Shown here: positions 8,189 through 17,120 of the stretch, piece by piece
Layout: every line of letters begins with the position of its first letter
Numbering within the stretch: the first letter of the stretch is position 1
NCBI GenBank assembly: GCA_963705285.1
Contig: OY970066.1
Coordinates: 868,001-932,000, forward strand
DNA from: JACMLD01 sp963705285
Lineage (GTDB): Bacteria; Bacteroidota; Bacteroidia; Chitinophagales; Chitinophagaceae
DNA length: 64,000 nucleotides
Direction of reading: 5' to 3'
Position numbers and translations under genes: made by a program
Notes under the pieces: generated by a model
What the model was told of the DNA's origin: nothing
What the model saw: the letters and a program-made list of their open reading frames with translations, nothing else
The model's database searches: none

Positions 8189-9793
8189 TTACCACCACTG
8201 CTGCATTCCATTTTTATAAGTAAAAATGCGCTCTTTATTGTTTGAGCCCGTTGCAACTATTTTGTACAAACAATTCTGCGGCACATATATAAATTGCGCA
8301 CAGGCATTTGCGCCTTTAACTGTTGAGAACATAATCCAGCGCTCATCCCAATAAAATAGTGAATAGCTTTTTCCATTGGTAACAACTGACCGGTTTTGGC
8401 CGGCAGACAAGGCCTGTTGCTTCGCCGCAAAAACATTCCAGTTCATTGAATTTACATGACTGTATAAATCCTGTTGTTCCTGTTCAACAGACGACAGAAA
8501 ATGAATTTTCATAGAGATTCTATTTAGTTTATCCGGTTGCAGGTAATGGATGCCTGAACTGTCGGCAATGAGCGGATACTTCCATGGAACAACAATACCG
8601 CGGGTAAAAAAAGCGGGCATATACAACTGCTTTGTGGCCATATTTGTAAATACTGCCTGTTTTTGCCGGTTAATAGTATCCCATGCCGTAGGTATCCATT
8701 GACCGTTGTTATACACACTCAGGTAAACAATTTTTTGGGTAGTATACGCCGGCGTATGTACCGTGATATTGGTCACCTTATAATACTCGTTTGTAACATC
8801 AATAACATGATCTTCTCCGAGCGTATAAGGTATATCCATATCGTCGGCTACCCATGTACGTATGGTTTTTTTTGGCGCAGAAAAAGTATGCCTGAAAACC
8901 TTGGCGCATTTTTTATAGGTGTTTCTGTTGCCCTGCGACGAGCTGTTTTCAAACAGCAGGAAGGGATTGTATTTGCCCGGGTTGCTCTCACCACCCATGA
9001 AAGGCAGCGGTTGTTTGTGCGGTTGCAATAGCACATTCCAATAGTGATTTGATCCATTAATGTTGGCCCATACGGGGCAAAAATCTATTGCAACCGGAAG
9101 GCCATAAGCTCTACCGGCAAAGCACATCAGGCGTGACATCGCCACGCAATCGCCTTTTCTAAAAGCTACCAGCTCTGGCCAGGTTGCCGGAGAGTGATGT
9201 ATATCAAATACAAACCACTTTTTTACATTGCTATTGATAGTATCTGTCAACCGAATGCCAAAACTATCGTTTCGTTGTATGGGTAGGGCAAGGGCATCAA
9301 ACCTGTTTCTTACTTTCAGCCGCCAGTTTTGAGAATAGCCATAAACAATTTTATAAGGTAGCACGTATTCTAAAAACACGGTGAAACTGCAACGGATACT
9401 GTCTGGCAGTTTTGTCCAGGTATCCACCGCATCCTCTATATTTTTTTTTATTAAATCATTCGAAAGCATGATTGTATCAGCTACGCACGTCCTTTTAACA
9501 GAGAGCTGCTGTTTTTCAAGGATGTTTAACCAGTGATCATAGCTATCAACCGTATCGAAGGATATTTCTTTACTCGTTGCCGTCTCCTGGTTGTAATACA
9601 CCTCCTTTTCTATTAGTTGACTATGCATATGCGTTTTTAGAAACAGCGCAGATTGCAGGTAGAGGCTGTCTTCTTTTGTTTGCGCATACTTTTTGATAAT
9701 AGGCGTCCAGTCTAGGCCATAGGCGTGCTTGCAAGAGTCAGTAAACCAGCAACAACCAAGTAAAATCAAACAGCTAGCGCCTCTGTTAATCAT
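8189..9793 (-). CDS. transglutaminase-like cysteine protease-fold lipoprotein
   Basis: This 534-residue protein starts with a short signal and a lipobox-like 'LLGC' (Cys14), so it is probably a lipoprotein. Its core is a transglutaminase-like domain: 'RKGDCVAMSRLMCFAGRAYG' (about 213-231) holds the nucleophilic Cys216, and 'NINGSNHYWNVL' gives His250 with the expected 'H-x-W' context. The C-terminal half (about 290-534) is beta-rich and unassigned. Such proteins in Bacteroidota may act as periplasmic peptidases, amidases or cross-linking enzymes. Its ATG overlaps the stop of the O-antigen ligase gene by 4 bp (ATGA), so translation is coupled. It is the last gene of the leftward cassette starting at 14606. 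Confidence 0.8.
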   Translation of the reverse strand: MINRGASCLILLGCCWFTDSCKHAYGLDWTPIIKKYAQTKEDSLYLQSALFLKTHMHSQLIEKEVYYNQETATSKEISFDTVDSYDHWLNILEKQQLSVKRTCVADTIMLSNDLIKKNIEDAVDTWTKLPDSIRCSFTVFLEYVLPYKIVYGYSQNWRLKVRNRFDALALPIQRNDSFGIRLTDTINSNVKKWFVFDIHHSPATWPELVAFRKGDCVAMSRLMCFAGRAYGLPVAIDFCPVWANINGSNHYWNVLLQPHKQPLPFMGGESNPGKYNPFLLFENSSSQGNRNTYKKCAKVFRHTFSAPKKTIRTWVADDMDIPYTLGEDHVIDVTNEYYKVTNITVHTPAYTTQKIVYLSVYNNGQWIPTAWDTINRQKQAVFTNMATKQLYMPAFFTRGIVVPWKYPLIADSSGIHYLQPDKLNRISMKIHFLSSVEQEQQDLYSHVNSMNWNVFAAKQQALSAGQNRSVVTNGKSYSLFYWDERWIMFSTVKGANACAQFIYVPQNCLYKIVATGSNNKERIFTYKNGMQQWW

Positions 9794-11580
9794 GGCAGTA
9801 TGTTTTTAATATCTTCCTGCAGTGCCTGCAGCAAACTTGCAGACAGTGCTGATGTAACCTTTACAGGGTATTGCAATGTTTGTGTTGCCCACTGCCTGGC
9901 CAATTCTGTTTTACCCCATTTTTTATACAACTGTACCAATTTGTATTTAGGATAGATATGAGATGGCGTAGTATAAATGGCTGCCAGATAATTATCTTCT
10001 GCCCGTTGGTATTGCCGGGTAGCCGCGTAGGCATCACCCAGAAAAATACGGATGCTGCTCTGTGAACTGTACTGCTTCGCCTTCCCGAGCTGCTCTATTG
10101 CGGTAAGATATTCACCGGCAACACAAGCCTCTGCTCCATAGTTAAACAAGTAATCGCCATTGTAGGCCAGTGCGGGATTCGCCATCTCATATAACTGGCG
10201 GGCGCTGGCAAAATCATTCATTCTTGCTGCTGTTGCCGCGGCGGCCCATTGTTTTTCTGCTTGGTATTTCTGAATCAGCCAATATGCAACAATCATACAC
10301 ATCGGCACAACAAACACAGACCAATAATATTTTCTAAGCGGTATACAATGGGGTGCTGTTTTGGGTGATATAACAATTGAAACATGATATAGAACCAATA
10401 CTATAACCGGGGTTACATGAAAAGGGTTAGAAAAAAAGCCTGCAATCAACACAGACAGTAAACTACCTGCGCTGCCGGTACACTGCCATGTTGATGAATA
10501 ATCACTACGGCCACCTATATATACCTTAGCTACCTCATACAATATCCATATCAATAACAATAGACCAATAAAACCATACTCCGTTAATACCTGTGTAATT
10601 ATGTTGTATGCTTCCAGTATGTCGCTTGCCAATAATTGTGTTGCCACTGGCTGATTGCGGGTTTTAAAATATTCCGATTGATAATTATTATACACGGCTG
10701 CAAACCTGTTAACACCAACACCTGTTAATGGATGATCTTGTATAATGTTAAGAGATACCTTGTAAATAGTTAAGCGCCCTTGGGCGGAAGCCGGTTTTAG
10801 CCGGTACAACGCAAATGCTATTAGCGGTATAAAAATGATGCAAATAAGTATTATCGATGGCCGTGGGCGCCTCCATTTTTTGTTTGAAAGAAAAAACGCT
10901 ACATACACAGATCCTACAATAATTCCAACAAAAGCTGCTCTTGCCTGGGTAAATAGTACCAGCACAATTGCTGCCGTCATTAATATTGCCGCCCCTATTC
11001 TTATAAACCGGGTATTGCCAGCAGGAGCAGCAACGATGGCCAGCAACCATGGTATTGTAGCCGAAAGATAATTGGCAAACGCACCTGAATTGGCCATTTG
11101 CCCTTGTATAGGCCACGCGTCTCCATAACCGATATACACTTGCCGCAAGCCGATTAGTACCTGTACAATAATTGACAACACGACCAATAGTTGCAAAATC
11201 CATCCATACCTGGTTATAATAAAAGCATGCAGATAGCATATGATGCCTATACATGACAATAGGGTAAGAGTAGCGTTGATACTGTTATCATCTGGAAATG
11301 ATGTTGAAAGGCAGAGTATACAAACATAGATACAACCGAACGTAACAGCTATCGTTAACCTTGTAAACCGCAGGTTGCTTACAAAAGAAACGGCTACCCA
11401 GCTCAAACACCCTGTAATGCATATCAAGTAAAGGTCCGTTTGATAAAAACCGGTAGTTATCCGATCCTGGTACAAGGGTGGAACAATGAAGAGTGCTGTA
11501 ATAAAAAAGAATGAGGGGAGAAATTTGAACGTGCCGCTGATGGCTGAAAGTCTATTGCGACAATGATCAGATCTAAGCAC
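9790..11580 (-). CDS. O-antigen ligase/polymerase family membrane protein with C-terminal TPRs
   Basis: The 596-residue protein has about 10-12 transmembrane helices (residues ~20-435), including the Wzy_C/WaaL-type region 'ANSGAFANYLSATIPWLL' and the periplasmic-loop motif 'LTGVGVNRFAAVYNNYQSE' that characterises O-antigen ligases and polymerases. The last ~150 residues are soluble TPR-like repeats ('ARQLYEMANPALAYNGDYLF', 'AEDNYLAAIYTTPSH'). The start is GTG at 11580; no ATG occurs upstream in frame close by. It would move or join a lipid-linked glycan, or another undecaprenyl-linked substrate, in the inner membrane. No glycosyltransferase lies nearby, which is unusual for a polysaccharide ligase and suggests a different acceptor (inference). 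It is coupled to the transglutaminase-like gene. Confidence 0.82.
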   Translation of the reverse strand: MLRSDHCRNRLSAISGTFKFLPSFFFITALFIVPPLYQDRITTGFYQTDLYLICITGCLSWVAVSFVSNLRFTRLTIAVTFGCIYVCILCLSTSFPDDNSINATLTLLSCIGIICYLHAFIITRYGWILQLLVVLSIIVQVLIGLRQVYIGYGDAWPIQGQMANSGAFANYLSATIPWLLAIVAAPAGNTRFIRIGAAILMTAAIVLVLFTQARAAFVGIIVGSVYVAFFLSNKKWRRPRPSIILICIIFIPLIAFALYRLKPASAQGRLTIYKVSLNIIQDHPLTGVGVNRFAAVYNNYQSEYFKTRNQPVATQLLASDILEAYNIITQVLTEYGFIGLLLLIWILYEVAKVYIGGRSDYSSTWQCTGSAGSLLSVLIAGFFSNPFHVTPVIVLVLYHVSIVISPKTAPHCIPLRKYYWSVFVVPMCMIVAYWLIQKYQAEKQWAAAATAARMNDFASARQLYEMANPALAYNGDYLFNYGAEACVAGEYLTAIEQLGKAKQYSSQSSIRIFLGDAYAATRQYQRAEDNYLAAIYTTPSHIYPKYKLVQLYKKWGKTELARQWATQTLQYPVKVTSALSASLLQALQEDIKNILP

Positions 11581-11641
11581 AACTTCTAGCTTTAATGAAA
11601 AGCGATAGGAAAATACTAATTAATTATTTTATAATGAGCAA

Positions 11642-12145
11642 CTACCTAATGGGTATAACCCCAGTAAATTGTTCAGCCTTTATGTAGAACTTTATACCGA
11701 GCAGGCTCCATTCCGTTGTTCCGTATACTTCATAGCTAATGCCGGTATCAACTGTATTTAACACAATATCAGTTGCTTTAAATTTGGTTCCCGAAGTGAA
11801 GCCGTTGGTATAATAATATGCCTCCACCGGAAAAATGCGGCCATTTTTTTCTCGCCGTATGTAAGCTGCCGCAACGTAAATGGAGAACATAGGTGTCTTT
11901 TTAATAATTGTAGCAGTATGGTCTGTTCTGTAAATGGCGCCGGTGTCAGTTTGAAATTTCCATTTCTGGTTATCTAGATCCTCACTGTTTCCCTGGTTGC
12001 AGATAATAGACATAACAAAAATTGCAAAAACAAATGAAATGGTACGACCATATTTTATTGCCACCTGTTTTACAGCAAGGTAGCAGACATATAACAGTGC
12101 CAGAGTAAAAAGCACGTTTAAAATAAACAAAAAAACATATGCCAT
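11642..12145 (-). CDS. hypothetical membrane protein
   Basis: I do not recognise this 167-residue protein. Two hydrophobic helices occupy residues ~4-24 and ~35-50, followed by a ~110-residue beta-rich domain ('TGAIYRTDHTATIIKKTPMF', 'SYEVYGTTEWSLLGIKFYIK') that should face the periplasm. It lies 61 bp before the O-antigen ligase start and 6 bp after the stop of the upstream lipoprotein gene, so it belongs to the same transcription unit. It may be a small accessory subunit of the membrane enzyme, which is inference from position only. Confidence 0.65.
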   Translation of the reverse strand: MAYVFLFILNVLFTLALLYVCYLAVKQVAIKYGRTISFVFAIFVMSIICNQGNSEDLDNQKWKFQTDTGAIYRTDHTATIIKKTPMFSIYVAAAYIRREKNGRIFPVEAYYYTNGFTSGTKFKATDIVLNTVDTGISYEVYGTTEWSLLGIKFYIKAEQFTGVIPIR

Positions 12146-12151
12146 ATGTGG

Positions 12152-12949
12152 TTAATTAACGGTGTCTTCGTGAATGTATTTCAAGTGTGTATTGATAAAC
12201 CGATTGAAAAAATCTATTATCTCTTTTGAGTCTGGTATTAATGGTTGATAAATCTCGAATACAAATTCCCTCTTGGGTACGGTAATGTGATATTGCGCTG
12301 ATTTTTTTTCGTTAAAGAGTAATCTTACTTTAACAAGCTTCTTTCCTCGGGAGCTATCTAGAATTCTGGAAAGGGTATAATCCAGCTTATTCAAGCGTTC
12401 ATCGTATATGTAATAGACAGAATCGAATGCGGTAGGGCCGTAATCGCGTTTTAAAAAGTAAATTTCTGTCACTTGCTGTTGCTCTGCGCTACGGCTGGGT
12501 ATAGAATACTTGCCCCATAAACTATCAGGTAAGGGCTCGAAGTTAGTGGCGGCAAATGCCCTCTTTTGCAGCAGAGAGTCAACAGAAAACAATTCATCCT
12601 GCCACGCTTGTTTTTCAGGATAGTATAAAAAGCCTTTGTTATTGCCTTTTTTGTAAATAAAAAACTGTTCGCTGCCTTCTACCTTTTCATTCGTTTCGAG
12701 ATTACGCGATTTTATAAGCTTAGACAAAATCAGATTTTTATACCGGTATATAGTAATAGTATCTTTTAGATAGGATAGCCTTCCGTTAGCCCCATCTACG
12801 TAAGGGTATTGTACCCCTAAAGCCACTGCGCTTAAATCTTGTTGAACAATTGGTTTGGCAGTGGTTGAATTGCATCCCCATGCAAAATATATCGAAACAG
12901 CAAATGCTGTCTCGATATATTTCTTAATTATCCATTGCATTGTTGCCAT
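12152..12949 (-). CDS. hypothetical lipoprotein of the O-antigen ligase cassette
   Basis: I do not recognise the family. Counted from the ATG at 12949 the protein has 265 residues, a signal peptide and a 'WGC' lipidation-like site, followed by a beta-rich soluble part. An upstream in-frame start at 13012 would overlap the preceding gene by 60 bp and would not improve the signal peptide. The chosen ATG lies one base after the TAA of the upstream gene, typical of translational coupling. The order lipoprotein-lipoprotein-membrane protein-ligase is kept with almost no gaps. Confidence 0.65.
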   Translation of the reverse strand: MATMQWIIKKYIETAFAVSIYFAWGCNSTTAKPIVQQDLSAVALGVQYPYVDGANGRLSYLKDTITIYRYKNLILSKLIKSRNLETNEKVEGSEQFFIYKKGNNKGFLYYPEKQAWQDELFSVDSLLQKRAFAATNFEPLPDSLWGKYSIPSRSAEQQQVTEIYFLKRDYGPTAFDSVYYIYDERLNKLDYTLSRILDSSRGKKLVKVRLLFNEKKSAQYHITVPKREFVFEIYQPLIPDSKEIIDFFNRFINTHLKYIHEDTVN

Positions 12950-12950
12950 A

Positions 12951-14270
12951 TTAATTGGGTTTCGCTGGAAAGATGGCATGAGCGGTATAAGGCACTGAAT
13001 AAGACTGTGCAACTAATTTTATAAGAGGACAATCACAAATTGGAGCATATGTTACATTAAAATGTAGCTCCATACCCGCTACTAACACATTTCTCGTCCC
13101 TGCCACAAATGATGGTGTTCCGGATCCGTTGTCTGGAGTAACAGATCCTCCATAACTTGCTCCAGAAAAAGTGATCGACTTATGCTCCAGATACTTCCAA
13201 GACCATTGATTACTTCTGGGATTCGCAAGCTCTATTTGACCTTCTTCTTCTGATATTAACACCCAAGTCAAATTTTTAAGGCAAACCCACCTTGGCTTTT
13301 GCCACTTAGTCAGCCTACCAAAAGATCCAATCCCGTCCGAGACATCAAAGCTTACTAAATCTGATGCGACTGCCGCCTCACTAGATAGGCTCAACATGTT
13401 TGCAGTACAGTCGTTAAAGCATTGATCAGTTGGAGTTGAACCGCCGCTTGAACCTCCTGCGCCACCAAAAGAGGGTGGGTTTTCACCTTGGGGACACTCC
13501 GCCCATGTGGTTAATATTTCATAATCTATCCATTCGCCGGTTGCAAGATCGTAGTGATATCCTACCAGGTAATGGATAGTGCAACCATCAGCTTCGGTTG
13601 TGCGCTGACCGGTGGTTGATAAAACTGGTCTTTTGGATACCTGAATAGTATGCTGCAGCCTTAAAGGAGCACCTTGCAGTTGGTTAGTTACCCTAAAACC
13701 TTTCTCATACTTATATTGGGCATCATAGAACAGGATATTAGACTCCACTGCCCCAAGCATAATATTTTTACCACTATTGAAATTTTTAAACGCTGCAACC
13801 GCCACTTCCTGCACTGAACCATTAATGGGTTTACTTTTTTGCCCCACCATTTCCATAATATGCATTTGCATATTGGAAGCACCGTCTTTGTAAAAGATCA
13901 AACAGCGCGCAGCTTCGTATTCTTTGTTCGCAAATGGCCTGATGTTTTCATCAAGTGGCGTTACCAGAAAGTGAGTACCATTCAACGTATATTCCTGTGC
14001 TTCATTCCATTTTAATAACCTGCCAATTTTTTTCATCAGCCCGGGTTTGCCCATTGCACCCTCCTTCAGCGCCAATGTATCTGTACTGCGCTTCGATTCA
14101 TTTAGTATCACGTCATTTTCATAAAAACTTTTTGCATCGTCCAATAGGTTTTTGCCGAACGAAGGGCCAGCTGAGTCATTCTTTTTGCAACCCGTGTATA
14201 AAACCACGGCTGACGTTGTTATGGCCATCAATAATGGCCATACGCGATAATTTGAGAACATTCTTTTCAT
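12951..14270 (-). CDS. hypothetical lipoprotein with Gly/Ser-rich linker
   Basis: From the ATG at 14270 this is a 439-residue lipoprotein: signal peptide, then 'LYTGCKKNDS', the Cys-Lys-Lys form typical of Bacteroidota lipoproteins. The N-terminal domain (to about residue 250) is mixed alpha/beta, and a Gly/Ser-rich linker ('GGAGGSSGGSTPTD') follows. The C-terminal domain contains several Cys residues ('CFNDCTAN', 'APICDCPL') and beta-strands. I cannot assign a family. A longer start at 14306 would add 12 residues before the signal and is unlikely. It is the first large gene after the HTH gene (96 bp gap) and heads the run of tightly spaced genes to 8189. Confidence 0.68.
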   Translation of the reverse strand: MKRMFSNYRVWPLLMAITTSAVVLYTGCKKNDSAGPSFGKNLLDDAKSFYENDVILNESKRSTDTLALKEGAMGKPGLMKKIGRLLKWNEAQEYTLNGTHFLVTPLDENIRPFANKEYEAARCLIFYKDGASNMQMHIMEMVGQKSKPINGSVQEVAVAAFKNFNSGKNIMLGAVESNILFYDAQYKYEKGFRVTNQLQGAPLRLQHTIQVSKRPVLSTTGQRTTEADGCTIHYLVGYHYDLATGEWIDYEILTTWAECPQGENPPSFGGAGGSSGGSTPTDQCFNDCTANMLSLSSEAAVASDLVSFDVSDGIGSFGRLTKWQKPRWVCLKNLTWVLISEEEGQIELANPRSNQWSWKYLEHKSITFSGASYGGSVTPDNGSGTPSFVAGTRNVLVAGMELHFNVTYAPICDCPLIKLVAQSYSVPYTAHAIFPAKPN

Positions 14271-14366
14271 ACAAATTTGTTTAATTAAAGAAATTGATTG
14301 TGGCATTTGCTATGCAAGAATACAAAGACGCACTGCTGTGATGCCGCAGTGCAAAACAAAATGCAA

Positions 14367-14606
14367 TCAGTTATCGTTTTCCTTCATAAACTTTACTGAG
14401 AATGTGCCCCTTTCTTCGTAATAATAAGACTGGCGTGTTTTGCAGTACAGAATGGGTGCACCTCTTTCTTTCATTACAGACAATGTTTCATATAATGTTC
14501 GTTCTGCAATGCCCAGTCGGGCTGCCAGTTGGCGGGGAGTACCGGTTCCTTTAATTTGAATGAGGCGGTCAATGACTTTTATCCTGTCCAGATAAAGCTT
14601 AAACAT
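14367..14606 (-). CDS. small helix-turn-helix DNA-binding protein
   Basis: From the ATG at 14606 the product has 79 residues. It starts with a helix 'YLDRIKVIDRLIQIKGTGTP', then a clear winged HTH: 'RQLAARLGIAERTLYETLSV' and the wing 'GAPILYCKTRQSYYYEERGT'. This is the HTH_11-like fold of compact regulators often placed at the head of variable secretion, peptide or lipoprotein operons in Bacteroidota. It could be an activator or repressor of the downstream cassette (inference from order). Upstream there is a short dyad GTTAC-N4-GTAAC. Confidence 0.8.
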   Translation of the reverse strand: MFKLYLDRIKVIDRLIQIKGTGTPRQLAARLGIAERTLYETLSVMKERGAPILYCKTRQSYYYEERGTFSVKFMKENDN

Positions 14607-14960
14607 AATCGTCAAAAATTATGACCCGGTTACACTAGTAACGTGCACGCCAATGATGAGTAGCCGCATATAATACCGTAATGGTAACACAAACAGACAC
14701 TATCCTTACAATGTGTAATAAATGGAATGCTGGATCAGCATTAATAGACGGGGGCGATAATGATTAGCTTTTTTTGACCGGGCAAATGTGCAACAAATGC
14801 ACGAGTGCTGATGTAGAATTTCATCGAATTTGTTCAAATGCGTTTCTTTAAGCGGCCGCATGCGTTAACCCACTCACCGGTTTTGGTGACCCATTATCCC
14901 CGTTTAGGGCATTGCTGCACACAATCGAAATAGTGATATTCGCCGTCTTAAAATTATATT
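14607..14960. other. divergent intergenic region between the HTH gene and the SnoaL gene
   Basis: No gene was seen. A dyad GTTAC-ACTA-GTAAC at 14629-14642 lies 23 bp upstream of the HTH start, and TACC-GTAAT-GGTA occurs about 40 bp further on. Both are candidate sites for the HTH protein. The region must hold the promoters of both the leftward cassette and the rightward 14961 gene, but no -33/-7 pair of the Bacteroidota type could be placed with confidence. Confidence 0.35.
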
Positions 14961-15512
14961 ATGTTGGTAGCGAAAAAATTATTGATTGTACTGTTTGGGG
15001 TGACTGTTTTTGCAGGGGGGCTTTGCGCACAAAACGGCGCAACCAGCAAAAGCAACAAAGCCATTGTAATTGATATGAACCGGCTTTTTAATGAAAACAA
15101 ACCAGATTCTGCCATGCTGTATTTTAGCGACAGCCTTACCCGTGGCGGTTCTGGTACCAAAAGCGCTTTCCGCATGATGCAGGAAGATATTGACAATACC
15201 TTTCCGGGTATACAAACTACTATTCAGGATATTTGGGATGACGGCGACTGGGTAATTGCGCGCTGCATTTTTAGTGGCAAGCATGAAGGCACAGCCCGAA
15301 TGCCGCTCCACGGCGGTCTACTAGTAAATGTGGCCCCCACCCATAAAACATTCTCTGTTCAACACATCAGAATGTACAAAATTGTACATGGTAAAATTGT
15401 AGCACGGCAAGCGGTGCGAGACGACCTTGGCATGTACCAGCAACTGGGCTTACTGCCATTACCGGCCCCCTTTGTACCGCCCGGTAGCCAAAAGTCAACA
15501 GGAGGTCGGTAA
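14961..15512 (+). CDS. secreted SnoaL-like/ester cyclase-type NTF2-fold protein
   Basis: This 183-residue protein has a signal peptide (cleavage near 'LCAQ', residue ~24) and a cone-shaped NTF2/SnoaL domain. Family features are the early helix 'VIDMNRLFNENKPDSA', 'YFSDSLTRGG' and the central 'DIWDDGDWVIARCIFSGKHEG' (shown in part), then 'HIRMYKIVHGKIVARQAVRD', which resembles the 'F.R..DGKI.E.W...D' strand of SnoaL proteins, with Arg in place of the usual acidic residue. Such proteins bind small hydrophobic substrates and some are cyclases, but most have no known function. It is located in the periplasm or outside. It stands alone between a divergent HTH gene and a convergent DoxX gene. Confidence 0.75.
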   Translation: MLVAKKLLIVLFGVTVFAGGLCAQNGATSKSNKAIVIDMNRLFNENKPDSAMLYFSDSLTRGGSGTKSAFRMMQEDIDNTFPGIQTTIQDIWDDGDWVIARCIFSGKHEGTARMPLHGGLLVNVAPTHKTFSVQHIRMYKIVHGKIVARQAVRDDLGMYQQLGLLPLPAPFVPPGSQKSTGGR

Positions 15513-15525
15513 ACAAAGCAACAAT

Positions 15526-16011
15526 TTATATAGCATTTTGGTAGCTCGTTTTGTGTACCTGCTGTCCCAATAAACTGCGATGGATAACACCGTCTACCGA
15601 AAACCTGCCTCCCCCAGACCATGCCAGTGAAACAGCCATTCCTATTGCCAGCAGAAAAAATTCCATGCCTTCAGTTGGCTGGTTACCAAACCAGTTCATA
15701 AAAAAGTAACCGCTAAAATTAGTAACAATAATACCTGTCATTACCGTTGCCAGGGCAATACTCCAAAGGCGGGTGGCAAAACCTGCCAGCAAAGCCAAAG
15801 GGCCAAAAAATTCGATGATTATCACCAGCAACCCCACAGGTGCAGGTAGCCCCACGGTATGAGTAAAATATTTCATGGATCCATCCAACCCAAAACCATT
15901 GAACCAGCCTGCAAGTTTTTGCGCACCATGCGGAAAAATTACCAGCGCCAGAAACAGACGCAGAAATAACGGCGACAGGCTTTCATTTGTTTTAAAAATA
16001 AGTGCTTTCAT
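15526..16011 (-). CDS. DoxX family membrane protein
   Basis: A 161-residue protein with four transmembrane helices. The N-terminal motif 'SPLFLRLFLALVIFPHGAQK' and the 'FFGPLALLAGFATRLWSIAL' block are characteristic of the DoxX/TQO small-subunit family. Members sit in the inner membrane, and several are linked to thiol and quinone redox balance or oxidative-stress protection. It is the last gene of a leftward group with the SnoaL-type protein (11 bp upstream) and the flavodoxin-fold protein (overlap), all behind a Crp/Fnr regulator. A detoxification role for the group is inferred. Confidence 0.85.
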   Translation of the reverse strand: MKALIFKTNESLSPLFLRLFLALVIFPHGAQKLAGWFNGFGLDGSMKYFTHTVGLPAPVGLLVIIIEFFGPLALLAGFATRLWSIALATVMTGIIVTNFSGYFFMNWFGNQPTEGMEFFLLAIGMAVSLAWSGGGRFSVDGVIHRSLLGQQVHKTSYQNAI

Positions 16012-16022
16012 TATTGATGTTT

Positions 16023-16382
16023 TTAATTGCTATAAATAAATTGTTCATGAATTATTTTTCCGTCTTGCCATTGCTGTACTGACACCTGTTGATATTGGCG
16101 TACCCCCCATTCTTTATGGGTGTAATCGTATTGCCAGGTTACGTAAGAAATGTTTTCTCCTACTGCCAGTCCTTTTACCTCAGCGCTGCGGAAGTCTGTT
16201 ACGTTGCCGAGAAACGCTAGTTCTCTCTGGCGATTGGCTGTTTTAGATACCGTGGGTGGGAGGTTGTTTTCCTGCATGGCCACTTCATCGTGGTAATACT
16301 TTTCAAATGCAGCTAACAGCCTTCCTTCTGTTACCATGGTATTCAAATCTTGTAAAGCGGTTTCAATTGCTGACCGTGTCAT
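16023..16382 (-). CDS. cytoplasmic SnoaL-like NTF2-fold protein
   Basis: A 119-residue single NTF2/SnoaL domain without signal peptide. The helix 'LLAAFEKYYHDEVAMQENN' and the strands 'VGENISYVTWQYDYTHKEWG' and 'YQQVSVQQWQDGKIIHEQFI' follow the family pattern, ending with the usual 'DGKI..E.F.Y'. It likely binds a small molecule. Its start lies 20 bp inside the end of the flavodoxin gene, and the DoxX gene follows 11 bp after its stop, so the three are one operon. Confidence 0.8.
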   Translation of the reverse strand: MTRSAIETALQDLNTMVTEGRLLAAFEKYYHDEVAMQENNLPPTVSKTANRQRELAFLGNVTDFRSAEVKGLAVGENISYVTWQYDYTHKEWGVRQYQQVSVQQWQDGKIIHEQFIYSN

Positions 16383-16962
16383 AGTTTTTATTTTTTGTTT
16401 GTTTAAAATGATTGGTTACTTCTACCAGCCGTTTGGCAAAGAGTTCTGCAGTTAGCTGATCACCTGCATGCAATGGCTGCATGGCAGTTTGGCTGTTGTT
16501 GCATTGTGCCATCAATCCTATATAGGAAGCCATCCTGTTTTGTCCGTCTGTTTGTTCATCATTGATAAACCTTGGTAATACGCCCAGGTTAATCCAATGC
16601 ATACCATGTTGCGCTGCAAATGTTGCTATTGAAAAAAGCGTGTTGAGTTTATCGCCATTGGTAGTAGCGGAGATGGTGAATGCAGCGGCGAGTTTATTTT
16701 TCCATAGCTGTTGATACCAAAACGCGCCCGTTTTTTCCATGAACAGTTTAAAACCGGCCGAAACGTTTCCAAAATAAGTAGGACAACCAAAAACAATCAT
16801 ATCTGCCAGGTGCAGCAATTCAAAGTTTTGTTCTGCTTCCTGCACCGTAAGAAGGTGAACACAGGTGGTGGAGCTATGCAGTTGGTCTGCCAAAAAGCCC
16901 GCCAGTTGCCTTGTATGGCCTTTTTCACTATGAAAAACAACCGCTATGATAGATTTTTGCAT
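16363..16962 (-). CDS. flavodoxin-fold NAD(P)H-dependent oxidoreductase (WrbA-like)
   Basis: From the ATG at 16962 this is a 199-residue flavodoxin-like protein. The FMN phosphate loop is 'VVFHSEKGHTRQLAGFLAD' and the second FMN-contact segment is 'ADMIVFGCPTYFGNVSAGFK' (pattern SPTYFGN of the WrbA/flavodoxin family). It probably reduces quinones or similar compounds in the cytoplasm. A longer reading to 17010 adds 16 residues without family match. It overlaps the SnoaL gene by 20 bp. Its start lies about 160 bp from the stop of the Crp/Fnr gene, which is encoded upstream on the same strand and is a probable regulator. Confidence 0.83.
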   Translation of the reverse strand: MQKSIIAVVFHSEKGHTRQLAGFLADQLHSSTTCVHLLTVQEAEQNFELLHLADMIVFGCPTYFGNVSAGFKLFMEKTGAFWYQQLWKNKLAAAFTISATTNGDKLNTLFSIATFAAQHGMHWINLGVLPRFINDEQTDGQNRMASYIGLMAQCNNSQTAMQPLHAGDQLTAELFAKRLVEVTNHFKQTKNKNYDTVSN

Positions 16963-17120
16963 GTGCTTAATTTCTATACAAAGGTTGTTTAAAGCCGAGG
17001 CGCTTGCCAATCACGCAGGATAAATAAAAACGTTACCATAGGGTAACCGGGCTGGGTATAAAGTCTGAGCAGCACATTTATTTTGCGTTGCTCTCAGTGC
17101 TGAAAGGCAGCCTTAATTGT

